NCBI RefSeq assembly: GCF_000005505.3
Contig: NC_016132.3
Location: 17,350,501-17,414,500, forward strand
Length of the DNA stretch: 64,000 nucleotides
Source of the DNA: Brachypodium distachyon
Taxonomy: Eukaryota > Streptophyta > Magnoliopsida > Poales > Poaceae
Direction of reading: 5' to 3'
The notes beneath the pieces are model-generated. The model was not told where the DNA came from, did not search any database, and saw only the letters and a list, made by a program, of their open reading frames with translations. Position numbers and translations under genes: made by a program. This document shows positions 30,439 to 42,131 of this stretch, piece by piece. Each line of letters begins with the position of its first letter. Within the stretch, counting starts at the first letter, position 1.

Positions 30439-31334
30439 ATTTAAGAGAAGATTCATGCCAACCGAATACTTTCGTGATCCTTTGTCAACAGTTCAAAGCT
30501 TTTAGTGCCTCCGACTCAAAATGCAAGTCATTGTTACACTGACACGGATTGTTTAAGATGTTACCTTGATCATCATTTCTATGTAAACATGTTGGCTCAC
30601 ACAAAAATGATTAAAAGTTCATTTCAGATGCTCAAATGCTTTACATTTAGGATCGGAGCCAGTACTCATTTTGTACACAAAAAGGTGTAAGTGTTCTTCT
30701 ATTTCGTGAATTAATGCCTCTTTTTTTCGAAAAGGAAGGCACCCCCGGTCTCTGCATCGACCGATGCATCCAATCTTAGGCGATTGCCTTTTCTTTTCTT
30801 TTCCTTTCAAAAAGGATCTTCGGCGTGATTGTTTACAATGGCTATGAGGCTATCCAACTCAGTCGGTAACACTGATTTCCTACTAGAACTGGTTGACTCA
30901 ACATGATGGAGTCAAATTCAGAAACCAGGAGTCTGCTGGGGTAAACCTTTCTTCAGGGAAATCATGAACTTGGGGACCTGGGCAATATGGATCACTAGGG
31001 ACGGCTCCATCTTCAAAAAAATCATTCGGCCAAGCCTTTTCAGATGCAGGAAGAAGTTCAAGAAGTAGCTTGACATGGTTATCCATCGGGCAAAGAAAGA
31101 AATCTCTACCAGGGCTCCAATCATGGATTGCCAGCTTTACATAGATCCAATGATGTTGCAAGTCCAGGCGGCGGCTTCGAAAATTATGTTGAGCAGCAAT
31201 TTCATGATAGTGCCAAAGAAAAAACACTAATTCCTAGTGCTGGTACATTCTTTGATTGTCCCCTCGTCAGAGTGAAATCCTACGCGCGTACGTATACCAG
31301 GCAACGACAAAAAAAGTGCGTACACAGCCGTCTA
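30439..31334. other. Gene-less stretch with an unrecognised 109-codon frame
   Basis: The minus-strand frame 31227-30898 reads RSRRLDLQHHWIYVKLAIHD, then SPGRDFFLCPMDN and ...LLLELLPASEKAWP. The composition looks protein-like, but I cannot assign a family. It could be an exon or a transposon-derived fragment. Nothing else is supported. Confidence 0.35.
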
Positions 31335-31883
31335 CTACATTCTACCGTGGAGCAGGGCGGCCGAGAATGAATCCACGGCGCGAATGAGCTGCGCGGACAC
31401 GAGGAGCACGGAGGCCGGCACGCTGATCAGCAGCAGCAGCGCGAGCAGCCCCGGCGGCGCGCGCATCAGGAGCGCCCGCAGGACGCCGGCGCCCGCGAGG
31501 TAGCAGCTCCCGTGCTGCCGCCGCTCCTGGCGCTCCAGCCCCGTCCACTCGCCCGGGAACCATTCGTCGGCGCCGCCCATGTCGTCCTCCTCGACGTCGT
31601 CCTCAGACACGGCCGCTGCCCGGGCCTCGCGGATGCGCCGCCGCAGCGTGTCCATGCCCTCGTCGACCAGCCGCCCGTCCCACTCGCCGCTGCCCCCTCC
31701 GGACGCATCCGCACGGCAGAGCACGGCTGCTCTGTCGCTGCTCCCGCCGGCGCGGCGCGTGAACCGAACCGTCCTGGCAGCGCCGAGGCCGAGGACGTGG
31801 TGGTTGGATCGCACGCCGGGCGCGCCCCAAGCGGCAATGGCTCCTCCTCGTGCTGCCCCCGGCGGCGCCACGCGCATTGGCAT
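31335..31883 (-). CDS. Single-exon membrane protein of unknown function
   Basis: An intronless 182-residue frame with high GC. The N-terminal 55 residues are rich in Ala, Gly and Arg with few acids, compatible with an organelle transit peptide. Residues about 60-110 are acidic (EDDVEEDDMGGADEWFPGEW). A hydrophobic stretch of about 25 residues follows (LLALLLLISVPASVLLVSAQ), one membrane span close to the C-terminus, then AVDSFSAALLHGRM. ATG at 31883 is the first after a TATA box 89 bases upstream; a second ATG lies two codons in. I do not recognise the family. The gene sits just outside the left edge of the Rab7 duplication. Confidence 0.6.
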   Translation of the reverse strand: MPMRVAPPGAARGGAIAAWGAPGVRSNHHVLGLGAARTVRFTRRAGGSSDRAAVLCRADASGGGSGEWDGRLVDEGMDTLRRRIREARAAAVSEDDVEEDDMGGADEWFPGEWTGLERQERRQHGSCYLAGAGVLRALLMRAPPGLLALLLLISVPASVLLVSAQLIRAVDSFSAALLHGRM

Positions 31884-31971
31884 TACTAATTTGCTGTGCT
31901 ACGATCGAGAAGGCATGCAATGCAAGTTGTTGTTGCGCTGCGCAGAGTAGGGCTGCAGGGCCCGTGTTGGC

Positions 31972-31979
31972 TTATATAC
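31972..31979 (-). promoter_or_regulatory. TATA box of the 31.3-kb gene
   Basis: TATATAAG in GCCGGTATATAAGCCAACAC on the minus strand. Confidence 0.6.
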
Positions 31980-32901
31980 CGGCGAAGCTGGAAGCGTTGG
32001 CGTGCTGCCGTGGCCAGGTACCGTGGTAGTGGGGCAATGGGAAACGTGCGGGGAATGGGTAGCAAAACTTGGCTTCGGAGGGAAGAACACGGCAGCGTAC
32101 GTCGCGTCGACAAAGGGGTTTAGGGACTTCACTTCGGCTTTGCGGCTTCTTAAATGGCGTGTGCGGGCCGCGTCCGTGACATGCGGCCGGGCCTCTTCTC
32201 ATCGGTCCGTGTCGGGCTCGCCTCGTTCCCGGTCGACTTCCCGAGGAAGCTTCCTCATGCCGGCCGGCCTTTTGTCTCCACGGCGCAACGAACGACGGTA
32301 CAGGGTTTTTCAGAAGATGGTGCCAATGAAGTTGCAGTGGAATTATATCGAGATTTCCGTAGGATAACTAATTTTGCGTCTCCAATGAATAATTGATCAT
32401 GGGCGATGATAATTTCACGTCACTATCTGAAGAAAAACATATAACTGAACTTCTGGAGCAATTCAAGTGATACTAACATGGTTATTTTTCCTTCTGCGAT
32501 CCACCAGGGTTCAAACTGGATAAACATTGCCCATGAACACTCCAGTGACCCTGCCTAGAAGAAAAGAGGGCTTTCCAGGAAGAGACATTGCAAACAAAGC
32601 TTTGTCGACAGGGAGCGTATATTCAAGTTTCTTTCACACAAAACCATGGTGAAGGAACTGTAGTTTTACACCTCACTTATTTCACTGATTGTATTCACAA
32701 GACACGACGCTACTGACAAACTGCACAACGTCCACAAATCGACAGCTCGGAACAGATGCATCAATCATTCCTTGGGTACTTTAGGAGGTGATGATTGAAA
32801 AAGGTCACAAATGAAATACCGGTCCTCAAAGCCACCACGGAAACTACTACTATAATGTCAAAGGATAACCGACAGTTGTGGTGCTCATGGTGCATCATGT
32901 C

Positions 32902-35018
32902 CTAACAGCATCCTGATGATCCTTGACCCCGGTTGCCACCCACCACATCCACCGTGTCCGGCACATACCTACAAGAGCGCATTTCCGTTAAATTACAGAA
33001 TGAAGCATAGATAATGATGTGATGTTAGTACCAAAACTATGCAGACATGAATGCCAAGAAATAATCAGCACCTCAAAACAGAGACAATCTATCTGCCCAA
33101 AAGAACATAAGTTATGTTGACGGGAGCAAACGCAGAAATGCTAACTAAAAGAAATATTGGTGGTATTTCAAATACTATTAATCAGTATTCCCATCTCTAT
33201 TACTATTTGATACTCCATGTCACAAATATATAGCCACAGTAAGTGCACTGAACTTTGCCAAATGATGCAGATAGTAAGAGAAATTATGCTTACAGTTCTT
33301 CCTCTGGTTCGTTCTTCAGTGCATTCTTTACTATACATTGGAAAGCCTCTTCCACGTTTAATCCATCCTTGGCAGAAGTCTCAAAGTAAGGGATGTTCCC
33401 TTTAGACGCACACCATGCCTTCGCCTTTTTCTCAGAGACCTAAAATGGAAGCAGTTCACTTATCCCTAACAATCAACCCCAGAGAAAATATTCATCGAGA
33501 AGGCTATAAAGTGAATATCAATCATTACCACACGACTGTTTCCACCATCTACGTCAACTTTGTTACCCAGCAGAACAAAAGGGAAGTTATCAGGATCCGA
33601 TGGGCTAGCCTGTTAAGGTAAACAACCCAAGTGAGACAGACAGAACATGATTCTAGACTGTTAATGAATATAATGAAAAACACTTCACCTGAATTAGAAA
33701 TTCTTCACGCCAGTTGTTCAGGTTATCAAATGATTTCATAGAATTAACATCATAAACTAGAACACAGCAATCTGCTCCACGGTAGAATGCAACACCAAGA
33801 CTTTGAAACCTTTCCTGACCAGCAGTATCCCATATCTAAAAAAAGAAGGGCTAAGCATCATATATAAGTAGTACAGAAACAATAGAGCAATAACGGGAAA
33901 AAAAGAGTACAGAATCAGAGATACCAGAGAAGCTCAACAAAATAGATTTCTGATGTACCCATTCGCATTTGAGCTTTAACAGGAATCGATGAAACAAAAG
34001 GAGCTGATATGGAATGGTTTGAAATTTAAAATACTACGAATTACCGTGAAAAATGTACATTTACTAATTTGTAGGGGTTAATTGCTTAGGTTAAGTAAAG
34101 AGCAGGGATTGTGTGTGTGTGGGGGGGGGGGGGGGGGGGGGGGGAGTAACAATAACTAATAACAATGATAAGCTGTAAAAAGCCGAAGGCTAGTTCTGAA
34201 CTACATCATGCCAACATAAGGAGTACAGCTTTATGCCTTAGTAAATTCTTGAAAGAACTATGCCTTTCTTGGAGGTGTTCTGATGCAAAATTATACAGTG
34301 TGTTTATTTTCATTCAAATGACTACACTATAAGAGGGTACACTATATGATGCTCACAGAAATTAAACTCCAGCAAACCATCTACTTAAAACACAATAAGA
34401 TCAACAAAACCTGTTATGCTAGGTCCATTGTCCAAGCACGATAATCTTGGCAAGCAAAACCGAACAATCAACAGAAAACCTTTTTCTCTTCTACTTTAAC
34501 ATCAGAGGGAACCAGTCCAGTAACTAAGGAAGATCATGCCAATTCGCAGTTTCGCACTGATGCTCACATGAACGAACTGAACTACTCACGGAGCAAAGAC
34601 CAGAGCAGAGAAAACCGTACCTGTAGAGTGAAGAGCCTATCCTCGAATTGTACCTCCTTGGTGAGGAAATCTGCGCCAATCGTAGCCTTGTACTGGTTGC
34701 TGAACTTCTTGTTCACATATCTGAATTAAATCAAAGCTCAAGAAAACACAAGTACAGTAGAAATCTCGTCTTTCCGAAACGGAAAAGCTAACTAACTCGA
34801 CGCAATTATCGCATCTCTATACGAAATCTCAGGATACTGGTTCATCAAGGAAGTCTTCCCAACCCTAGATCGCAGGAGACCAAAACATAGAGTCAGCTAG
34901 AAATCGACAGAGGAAACGAAAAAATAAAAAGAGTCGCGGAAAACTGGGAGATCCGAACTGCTCACCCGCTGTCGCCGAGGATGATGACCTTGAGGAGGGT
35001 GCGGCGGCGCGAAGCCAT
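32902..35018 (-). CDS. Rab7-type small GTPase (RABG3 subfamily), copy 1
   Basis: Seven exons on the minus strand: 35018-34966, 34864-34838, 34720-34621, 33835-33689, 33609-33529, 33439-33294, 32968-32902. All introns are GT-AG and phases agree throughout; 206 residues, the usual Rab7 length. Motifs: P-loop GDSGVGKTS, switch [10 protein letters not shown], switch [13 protein letters not shown] guanine motif, ETSAK, and a C-terminal SSGCC ending in two cysteines for prenylation. YKATIGADF with an R-R-T-L-L-K-V start is characteristic of Rab7. Rab7 drives late endosome-to-vacuole fusion at the tonoplast. The protein of copy 2 differs only at residue 194 (Val here, Ala there). Intron 3 holds a GT5-G24 run absent from copy 2. 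Confidence 0.93.
34111..34144. repeat. (GT)5-G24 tract in Rab7 copy-1 intron 3
   Basis: GTGTGTGTGT followed by 24 consecutive G (C on the transcribed sense strand). Copy 2 has only a short GGGG at the matching place. Confidence 0.85.
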
Positions 35019-37141
35019 CGGGATCTAGGGTCCGTGGCGATCGGTCTCGCTCGTGCTCCAGGGGGACTGGGGAGGAGGGGAGAGGAGAGACGAGATGGGA
35101 CGGCGAAACCCGTGCGAGGAGCTGAGCTGTCACGGTGCGTTGCGCGACGAGAGGAAGGGAGAAACCGGAAGAAGAACTGGGGAGTCAACCTGACTCGGGG
35201 AGAAGGGTTCGTGAAGTGGCCACCACACGATGGGCCACAGCGATACGACGTGTAGATATTCGTTCGATTTTGTGAACTTTTCTTTTTCGTTCTCTAAAGC
35301 ATCTTTGTTCTTCAAACTGAAAATTCAAGTAACTTTTCAGGCAAGAATTATAATCGTGCTCTGATCTGTACGGTATTTATGTGCATTTGCTAAAGCCCGA
35401 TTTCACTATGATATTGGAGAGTAAGAGGAGCAACCAGCAACACATGAGAGACAAGGGTCAATAAAGTAAGAGAAGAAAACTTGTTGGAGTGGTTGTGCGA
35501 GTAGAGCCACTGACATTGGCAGTCAAGTGGAGGAAGGAGAACTTATCGAAGTGGTCAGGGTCATGAGGCAGAGCCGCAAGCGACCAAGTGAGCAACGACA
35601 ACAAGGCTTAGGAAGAGCGGTTCATTGGAGTGGTTAAGATCTTTAGTGGCACGGACGACACGGATGTGAGAAAGGAGAGCTTGCTGAGTTTAGTTTACGT
35701 GACGAGAGTTGCTGGCAATTGAACTGAGAAAAGAATGGCTTGGCAAAGTGGATATATTTGCAAAGCGGACCACAACTGACGCGAAAGTGGCAACAACAAG
35801 GGAGTTTGACAAGGTGAAGCTACCGCCTACGGGCGATGTGTAATGGCAGTAAATCGAAAGAAGAAGAGCTCGTCAGAGTAGCCAAGGTTAGTGTTGGGGC
35901 CGGTGGCGAGCGAAAGAAGGAGGCTATGCTAGATTAGTTAGGAATCGAGGTTTGGCAAAAGTTAGGGCAATAGTGTTCACTAGGAATAACGCGAGAAAGA
36001 CGAGGTAGAGGAAACTTCTTTAATCTAGAGGTGGTGGTGTGGACGGAGGCAAGGTCAACTGATGCAGTTAGAGGTGGTGAAAGATTGAAAAATATGAATC
36101 ATGTTAATTCAATGACCAAAAAAATTGTCCACAATGAGATAAAAACGTTGAAATGCCTTCTCATATTTAGTGTTTCTTTGATTCGAAGGGTGTTCGTGGG
36201 AATTTTAGAGGATTGAATCCTTAAGTTTTTTTTCTACATGGGTTGTTTGATTTGTATGATCAAATTTCATGGAAAAACTTTGTAAGGATTCCATTGCACT
36301 GCTTTTCATAGAAAATTTTCTATCCACTTCAACCTCTTTTTAAGATTTGTGTCTTCCTACTCTGGTCCAACCACAATCCCGTGAGATTCAAACAGACATG
36401 ACATTGCAATCGATTTTCCTTTTCTTTAACGTAGACCTTATAGCTATTCTATGGTTCTGTCAATGAACAGCTCAGGGAGGACATCGCGCTTCAGCAGTCA
36501 TGTGAAGTGAGCTTTGGGACATAAAGTTCGTTTGAGTTCTGTAAAAAAGTTGAGCAGAGCACTCGAAAAGGACTTGGATCTTTAAACTCCTCGGAGGATC
36601 AGATGCATTGGCAGTCTCATCGAGCGAACTGAAAACGTACTTGGTGGGCGCAAAATGTCCACACGCGTGCTCAACACATATCTCAGGGAACACATGTATA
36701 AACTACCAAAACGAATGATAGAAGTGCAGAACACTAAACAAGATCCATGAAGTTCCCAGTAACAAACCTTAGCTTCACGTTCTAACTTCACTATCAACTT
36801 TGCACCTGAACATCTAACTCGTGAGAAATGGTAAACCCCCTAAAAAATTGTTCTCGCACTACATTTCTCTGCACGTAGATCTCTGATGAATCCAGCACTA
36901 CGTTTTCTAACACGTAGAGTATCTCTGAAAAAATCCTGCTTTTCGATCAAAAAAGAAAATCTGACGAATCCTAAAAACGCAAAGAGAAAAACGAATAACC
37001 AGCCAACAGTGGATGCTTCCACATGCCGGCCGTTGGCGTGTGCGGGCCGCATCCGTGAGATGATGCGGCCCTCTTCGCATCGGTCCTTGTCGGGCTCGCG
37101 TCGTTCCCGGTCGACTTCCCATTGTGCAGTGGAAACTTCCT

Positions 37142-37875
37142 CACAGCATGTCCAGCAATAGCCCCAAAATAAGATCCTAAATTTGCAAATAGGGGCCAGA
37201 CCCCATAAGTAGAGACCTAAAATTTGCAATCATCTCCAACAGGAGCCCCTAAATCACAGTCCCTATTTCATTCACATCTCATATTTTAAACCAAAATTGA
37301 CCCAATATCAACCCAAATTCGACACAATTTCAACACAAATCGCTCAATTCAACATCTATTCATTCAATTTCAACACATATTTTCCCAATTCATCGATTCA
37401 TATCCAATTTGAACTCAAAATTTAAAAAACCACCAGTTTCAGCCCTCACAGTGAAGGAGAGGAGAAGGAGAAGCCTGCCGCGGTCGGGAGAGGAGGCGGT
37501 GGTCGGCGGCGCCCATGGGAGGAGGAGGAGGAGGCGGTAGGCGACGCTCAGGAGAGAGAGCAGGCCGCTGTGGAGGAGGAGGTCGGCGCCGGCAGGCCGC
37601 GGGGGAGGAGGAGGCCGACTCTGGCTGGATCTGGCGGTGGCAGGAAGCGCTCGGTGCAGGCAGGACGTGCAGTCAGGGAAGAACTGTGTTGGGAAGAAGA
37701 ATCTGGGGAAGTTGGAGAGTAGGGGCCTCCTACTTGGCCCGTGGAATTGGGGGCTGGGGGCAAGATTTAGCGGCTCTAAAATTTTTAGGGGCCTGTTTAG
37801 AAGGCCTGCTGGAAAAGGATTTTTGTCTCAAACCTCCAAATTTGGAGTAGGGACTGAGAGCCCTGCTGGACATGC
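37142..37875. mobile_element. 0.7-kb DNA-transposon-like insertion in unit 2
   Basis: Absent from unit 1, where CTTCCTCATGCCGGCCGGCC is continuous (32248). The ends are inverted: GCATGTCCAGCA at the left and TGCTGGACATGC at the right. The interior has an AT-rich left half and a GGAGGAGG-rich right half that opens frames without any domain. The target duplication is not clean, so the superfamily is not named. Confidence 0.65.
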
Positions 37876-38484
37876 CGGCCGGCCTGCCTTCTCTCCACGG
37901 CGCACCGAACAACGGTACTGCAGGATTTCAAAAGACGGTGCCGAGAAAATTGCAGTGGAACTCTGACTGGATTTCCCTACGATGACTGATGAACTCCGTT
38001 GTACGGGACAACTGGATAAAATTGACTAATTGGTCATGGGCGATGATAAAACACACTCCGTACTTGAACCGATTCAAGTGATGAAAGATCTCCTGCTACT
38101 ATGGTTGTTTTTCCTTTCCCATTCCACTGGGGACTCCTGAAACTCTGCATAGAAAAATGGGGGGCTTTCCAGGAGAAAGACATTGCAAACAAAGCTTCGG
38201 CGCAGGGAGCGTAAATTCAAGTTTCTTTCACACAAAACCATCATGAACTGTAGTTTTTACACTTCACTTATTTCACTGATTGTATTCACTAGACATGACG
38301 CTGCTGATAAACTGCACAACGTCCACAATTGATAGCTCAGAAAAGATGCATCAGACATTCCTTGGGTACTTTAGGAGTTGATTGAAAAAAGTCACAAATG
38401 AATACCGGTCCGTAAAGCCACCATGGAAACTGCTACAATGTCAAAGGATAACCGACAGTTGTGACTCTCATGGTGCATCATGTC

Positions 38485-40564
38485 CTAACAGCATCCTGAT
38501 GATCCTTGACCCCGGTTGCCACCCGCCACATCCACGGTGTCAGGCACATACCTTCAAGAGTGGATTTCAATTAGATTGCAGAACGAAGCATAGGCAACGA
38601 TGCGATATTAGTACCAAAACTATGCAGACATAAAAGGCAAGAAATAATCAGCACCTCAAAACAGAGACAATCTATCTGCCTAAAGAAATTAAAAGAAAGT
38701 ATCGTTGATGGGAGCAAACATCAACTAAAAGAAATATTCATATTTCAAATGCCATTCCCAAGTATTCCCATCTGTGTTACTATTTGATATGTCACAAATA
38801 TATAGCCACAGTAAGTTCAATGAACTTTCCCAAATGATCAGATAGTAAGAGAAACTGTGCTTACAGTTCTTCCTCTGGTTCGTTCTTCAGTGCATTCTTT
38901 ACTATACATTGGAAAGCCTCTTCCACGTTTAATCCATCCTTGGCAGAAGTCTCAAAGTATGGGATGTTCCCTTTAGACGCACACCATGCCTTCGCCTTTT
39001 TCTCAGAGACCTAAATGGAAGCAGTTCACATATCCCTAACAATCCACACCGGAGAAACTATTTATCGAGAAAGTAAAATATAAAGCAATATTGATCATTA
39101 CCACACGACTGTTTCCACCATCTACGTCAACTTTGTTACCCAGCAGAACAAAAGGGAAGTTATCAGGATCAGATGGGCTAGCCTGTTAAGGTAGACACCC
39201 CAAGTGAGACACAAATGACGTGATTCTACATTGTTAATGAATATATAAAGAAAAACACTTCACCTGAATTAGAAATTCTTCACGCCAGTTGTTTAGGTTA
39301 TCAAATGATTTCATAGAATTAACATCATAAACTAGAACACAGCAATCTGCTCCACGGTAGAATGCAACACCAAGACTTTGAAACCTTTCCTGACCAGCAG
39401 TATCCCATATCTAAAAAAATAAATAGGGCTAAGCATCATATATAAGCAGTACAGGGACAATAGACCAATGACGGAAGAAAAAAAAATGCAGGATCACAGA
39501 TACCAGAAAAAGCTCAACAAATAGATTTCTGATGTATCCATACTCAGTTGTGATCTAACGGGAACCAGATGAAACACGAAGGAGATGCTGTAGTTTGAAA
39601 TTTAGAATACCTGAAATTAACGTGAAAAATGTACATTTGCTAATTTGTAGGGGTTAAATACTTAGGCTAATTTGTAGGGGCTAATTTGGTGCGGGGAAAC
39701 AATAACTAATAACTAAGCTGCATAAGGCCCAACGCTAGTTCTGAGCAACAGCAAGCCAACATAAGTACAACTTGAAAGAACTTAGCCTTTCTTGGAAGTG
39801 TTCTGATGTAGAATTTTTATTCAAAACACATAAGGCGGTACACTATATGATGCTCACACAACTCAAGTAAACTCATCTACTTAAAACACAACAAAACCAG
39901 TTATGCTGCGTCCATTATCCAAGCACAATAATCTTGACAAACAAAACCGCATATCAGGCACGGATTGAACCAGTCATGGAACATCAATTGTATGATGATA
40001 TGAACAAAGAAACAATCAACAGCAACTCTCTTTCTCTTGTACTTTCAAATCAGAGGGAACCAGTTCAGTAACTAAGGAAGATCACGCCAATTCGCACTGA
40101 TGCTCGCATGAACCAACTGAGCTACTCACAGAGCAAAGACCAGAGCAGAAAAAACCTTACCTGTAGAGTGAAGAGCCTATCCTCGAATTGTACCTCCTTG
40201 GTGAGGAAATCTGCGCCAATCGTAGCCTTGTACTGGTTGCTGAACTTCTTGTTCACATATCTGAATTAAATCAAAGCTCAAGAAAACAAAGACCCGAAAC
40301 AACTACGGTAGAAATCTCATCTTTCCTAAACGGAACAGCTAACTCGACGCAATTATCGCATCTCTGTACGAAATCTCAAGGATACTGGTTCATCAAGGAA
40401 GTCTTCCCAACCCTAGATCGCAGGAGACCAAAGCAGAGTCAGCTAGAAACCGAAAGAGGAAAAAAACAAATTAAGAGTCGCGGAAAACTGGGAGAGATCC
40501 GAACTGCTCACCCGCTGTCGCCGAGGATGATGACCTTGAGCAGGGTGCGGCGGCGCGAGGCCAT
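38485..40564 (-). CDS. Rab7-type small GTPase (RABG3 subfamily), copy 2
   Basis: Exons 40564-40512, 40412-40386, 40260-40161, 39410-39264, 39182-39102, 39010-38865, 38551-38485, each the same length as in copy 1; 206 residues. P-loop, switch regions, NKVD, ETSAK and SSGCC are all intact. By hand comparison the remaining coding differences from copy 1 are silent (seven noted: two in exon 1, one each in exons 4, 5 and 6, and two in exon 7) and one replacement (residue 194 Ala for Val). Introns carry more differences, including indels. Both copies look functional, which suggests dosage or expression divergence rather than a new activity. Confidence 0.93.
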
Positions 40565-41690
40565 CGGGATCTAGGGTCCGGGGGTCGATCGGTCTCGCTC
40601 GTGCGCCGGAGGGACTGGGAGAGGAGAGGAGAGACGAGATGAGACGACGAAACCCGTGCGGGGAGCTGAGCTGTCACGGTGCGTCGTGTGACGAGAGGAA
40701 AGGGAGAAACGGAGGAGCTGGGGGCTGGGGCGAAGGGGTCGTGTTAGATCTTCCTTCCATTTTGCTTTTGTTTACGGGCAGGGGCGTGTTAACTTCTTTT
40801 TTCTTGTCCGGAAGCGCCCTTTGTTCTTCAAATTGAGAATTCAGATGGGTTTTTTCACGTAGAATCAACGATCATATTCAAAATTGGGTGCTCAAATTTG
40901 TACGTTTTTTATGTGAATTTTTATATGTTAAACAATGTTGGAGCGAGACAGATTAACCATCGACACAGGAACGGCAAATGGTTTGTGGGTAGAGCCGCAA
41001 GTGACCACCCAAACGGCGACAACAAGGACGAGGGAGGAGGGTTCACCATAGTGGTTACAATCTTTAGTGACACCGACGATGCAGATACGGGGGAGCTTGC
41101 TGGAGTAGTTAGAGTCATGAGCGAGAGTTGGTGGCAGTGGAACTGAGAAAGCAAAACCCGATGACGCTGGAGCGGTGACAGCAGCTACAACGATAGGAGA
41201 GTTTGATAGGGTGGATAGGGTCACAAGGTGGAGTCGGCGGCGTTCTGGAGCAGCGGCAAAGCGAAAGAAGGAGAGTGTTGGACTTGAGTAGAGAGCAAAA
41301 GTAAGAGGCATTGCTAGAGTAATGAGAGATCAAGGTTATGAAAAAGCAGAACAGTGGGGTCATTATAGATGTCATCGCAGCCGACGCAATTAGAAGTGGT
41401 GAAAGACATAAAAATATAAATGAACCATTCACATTAATGCGAGGACAAAAAAGATTGTCGGTGATGAAGCAAAAATAGTGCGCTACGATATTCAGGTCGG
41501 AAAGCTACCTTTCCCTTTGTGTTAATTTAGACATTATAGTTACTCTATGGTCTATGGTTTTCTTAATAAAAAAAAAAACTTCAGCAGTAGCGTGAACTGA
41601 GCTTTTGGACACAAAGTGAGTCACGTAAAAATGGTTTTTAGACCTGCAGTTCTGTCAAAATGTCAAAGTTGAGCATTCGAAAAAGGCTTA

Positions 41691-41795
41691 TTCCTTTCGT
41701 TCCATAATTCTTGTCTCAAATTTGCCCAAAATTGGATCCTAAAAAATGTCTAGATACACGTAAGATTTCGAAGAATTATAAAACGGAGGGAGGAG
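41691..41795. mobile_element. Stowaway-like MITE
   Basis: TTCCTTTCGTTCCATAATTC to GAATTATAAAACGGAGGGAG, an inverted Stowaway-type terminus. The matching place in unit 1 (about 36575) lacks it. Confidence 0.65.
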
Positions 41796-42131
41796 ATCAT
41801 TAAACTCCTCGGATACAATCTCATCCAGTGAACTGAAAACGTACTCGTGGATGCAAAATGTCCAGACGCGTGCTCAACACATAATACGAAGAAAACACAT
41901 GTATAAACTACCAAAACGAATGGCAGAACACTGTTCTCGGTAACTCTTCAAAAAATAACTTTCCTATCAACTTTGCATACTACTCCGTACTACGTTTTCT
42001 ACACGTATAGTATCACTGTAGAATCCTGCTTTACGAACCAAAAAAAGAAAAGAAAAATCTCTGAATTCGAATCCTAAAAACGCAAAGGCAAAATCGAATA
42101 GCCAACCGGACTTCTGCTTCACGACTTCACG

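Larger units (their letters stand above)
32154..37020. repeat. Tandem duplication unit 1 (with Rab7 copy 1)
   Basis: Similar in order and content to 37035-42110: GGCGTGTGCGGGCCGC start, Rab7 exons and introns, the promoter flank, and a gene-less 3' part (ACTGAAAACGTACT, GCGTGCTCAACACATA, TATAAACTACCAAAACGAAT, then ATCCTAAAAACGCAAAG). The gene-less part of this unit (35019-37020) holds no supported exon. Units are separated only at about 37020-37035, so they lie head to tail. Confidence 0.8.
37035..42110. repeat. Tandem duplication unit 2 (with Rab7 copy 2)
   Basis: Second unit, ending beside the PERK stop codon at 42132. Relative to unit 1 it has gained a 0.7-kb insertion (37142-37875) and a Stowaway (about 41691-41795) and differs by many small indels in introns, while exons are almost identical. 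The flank at 40865-42110 has no supported exon. Confidence 0.8.
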
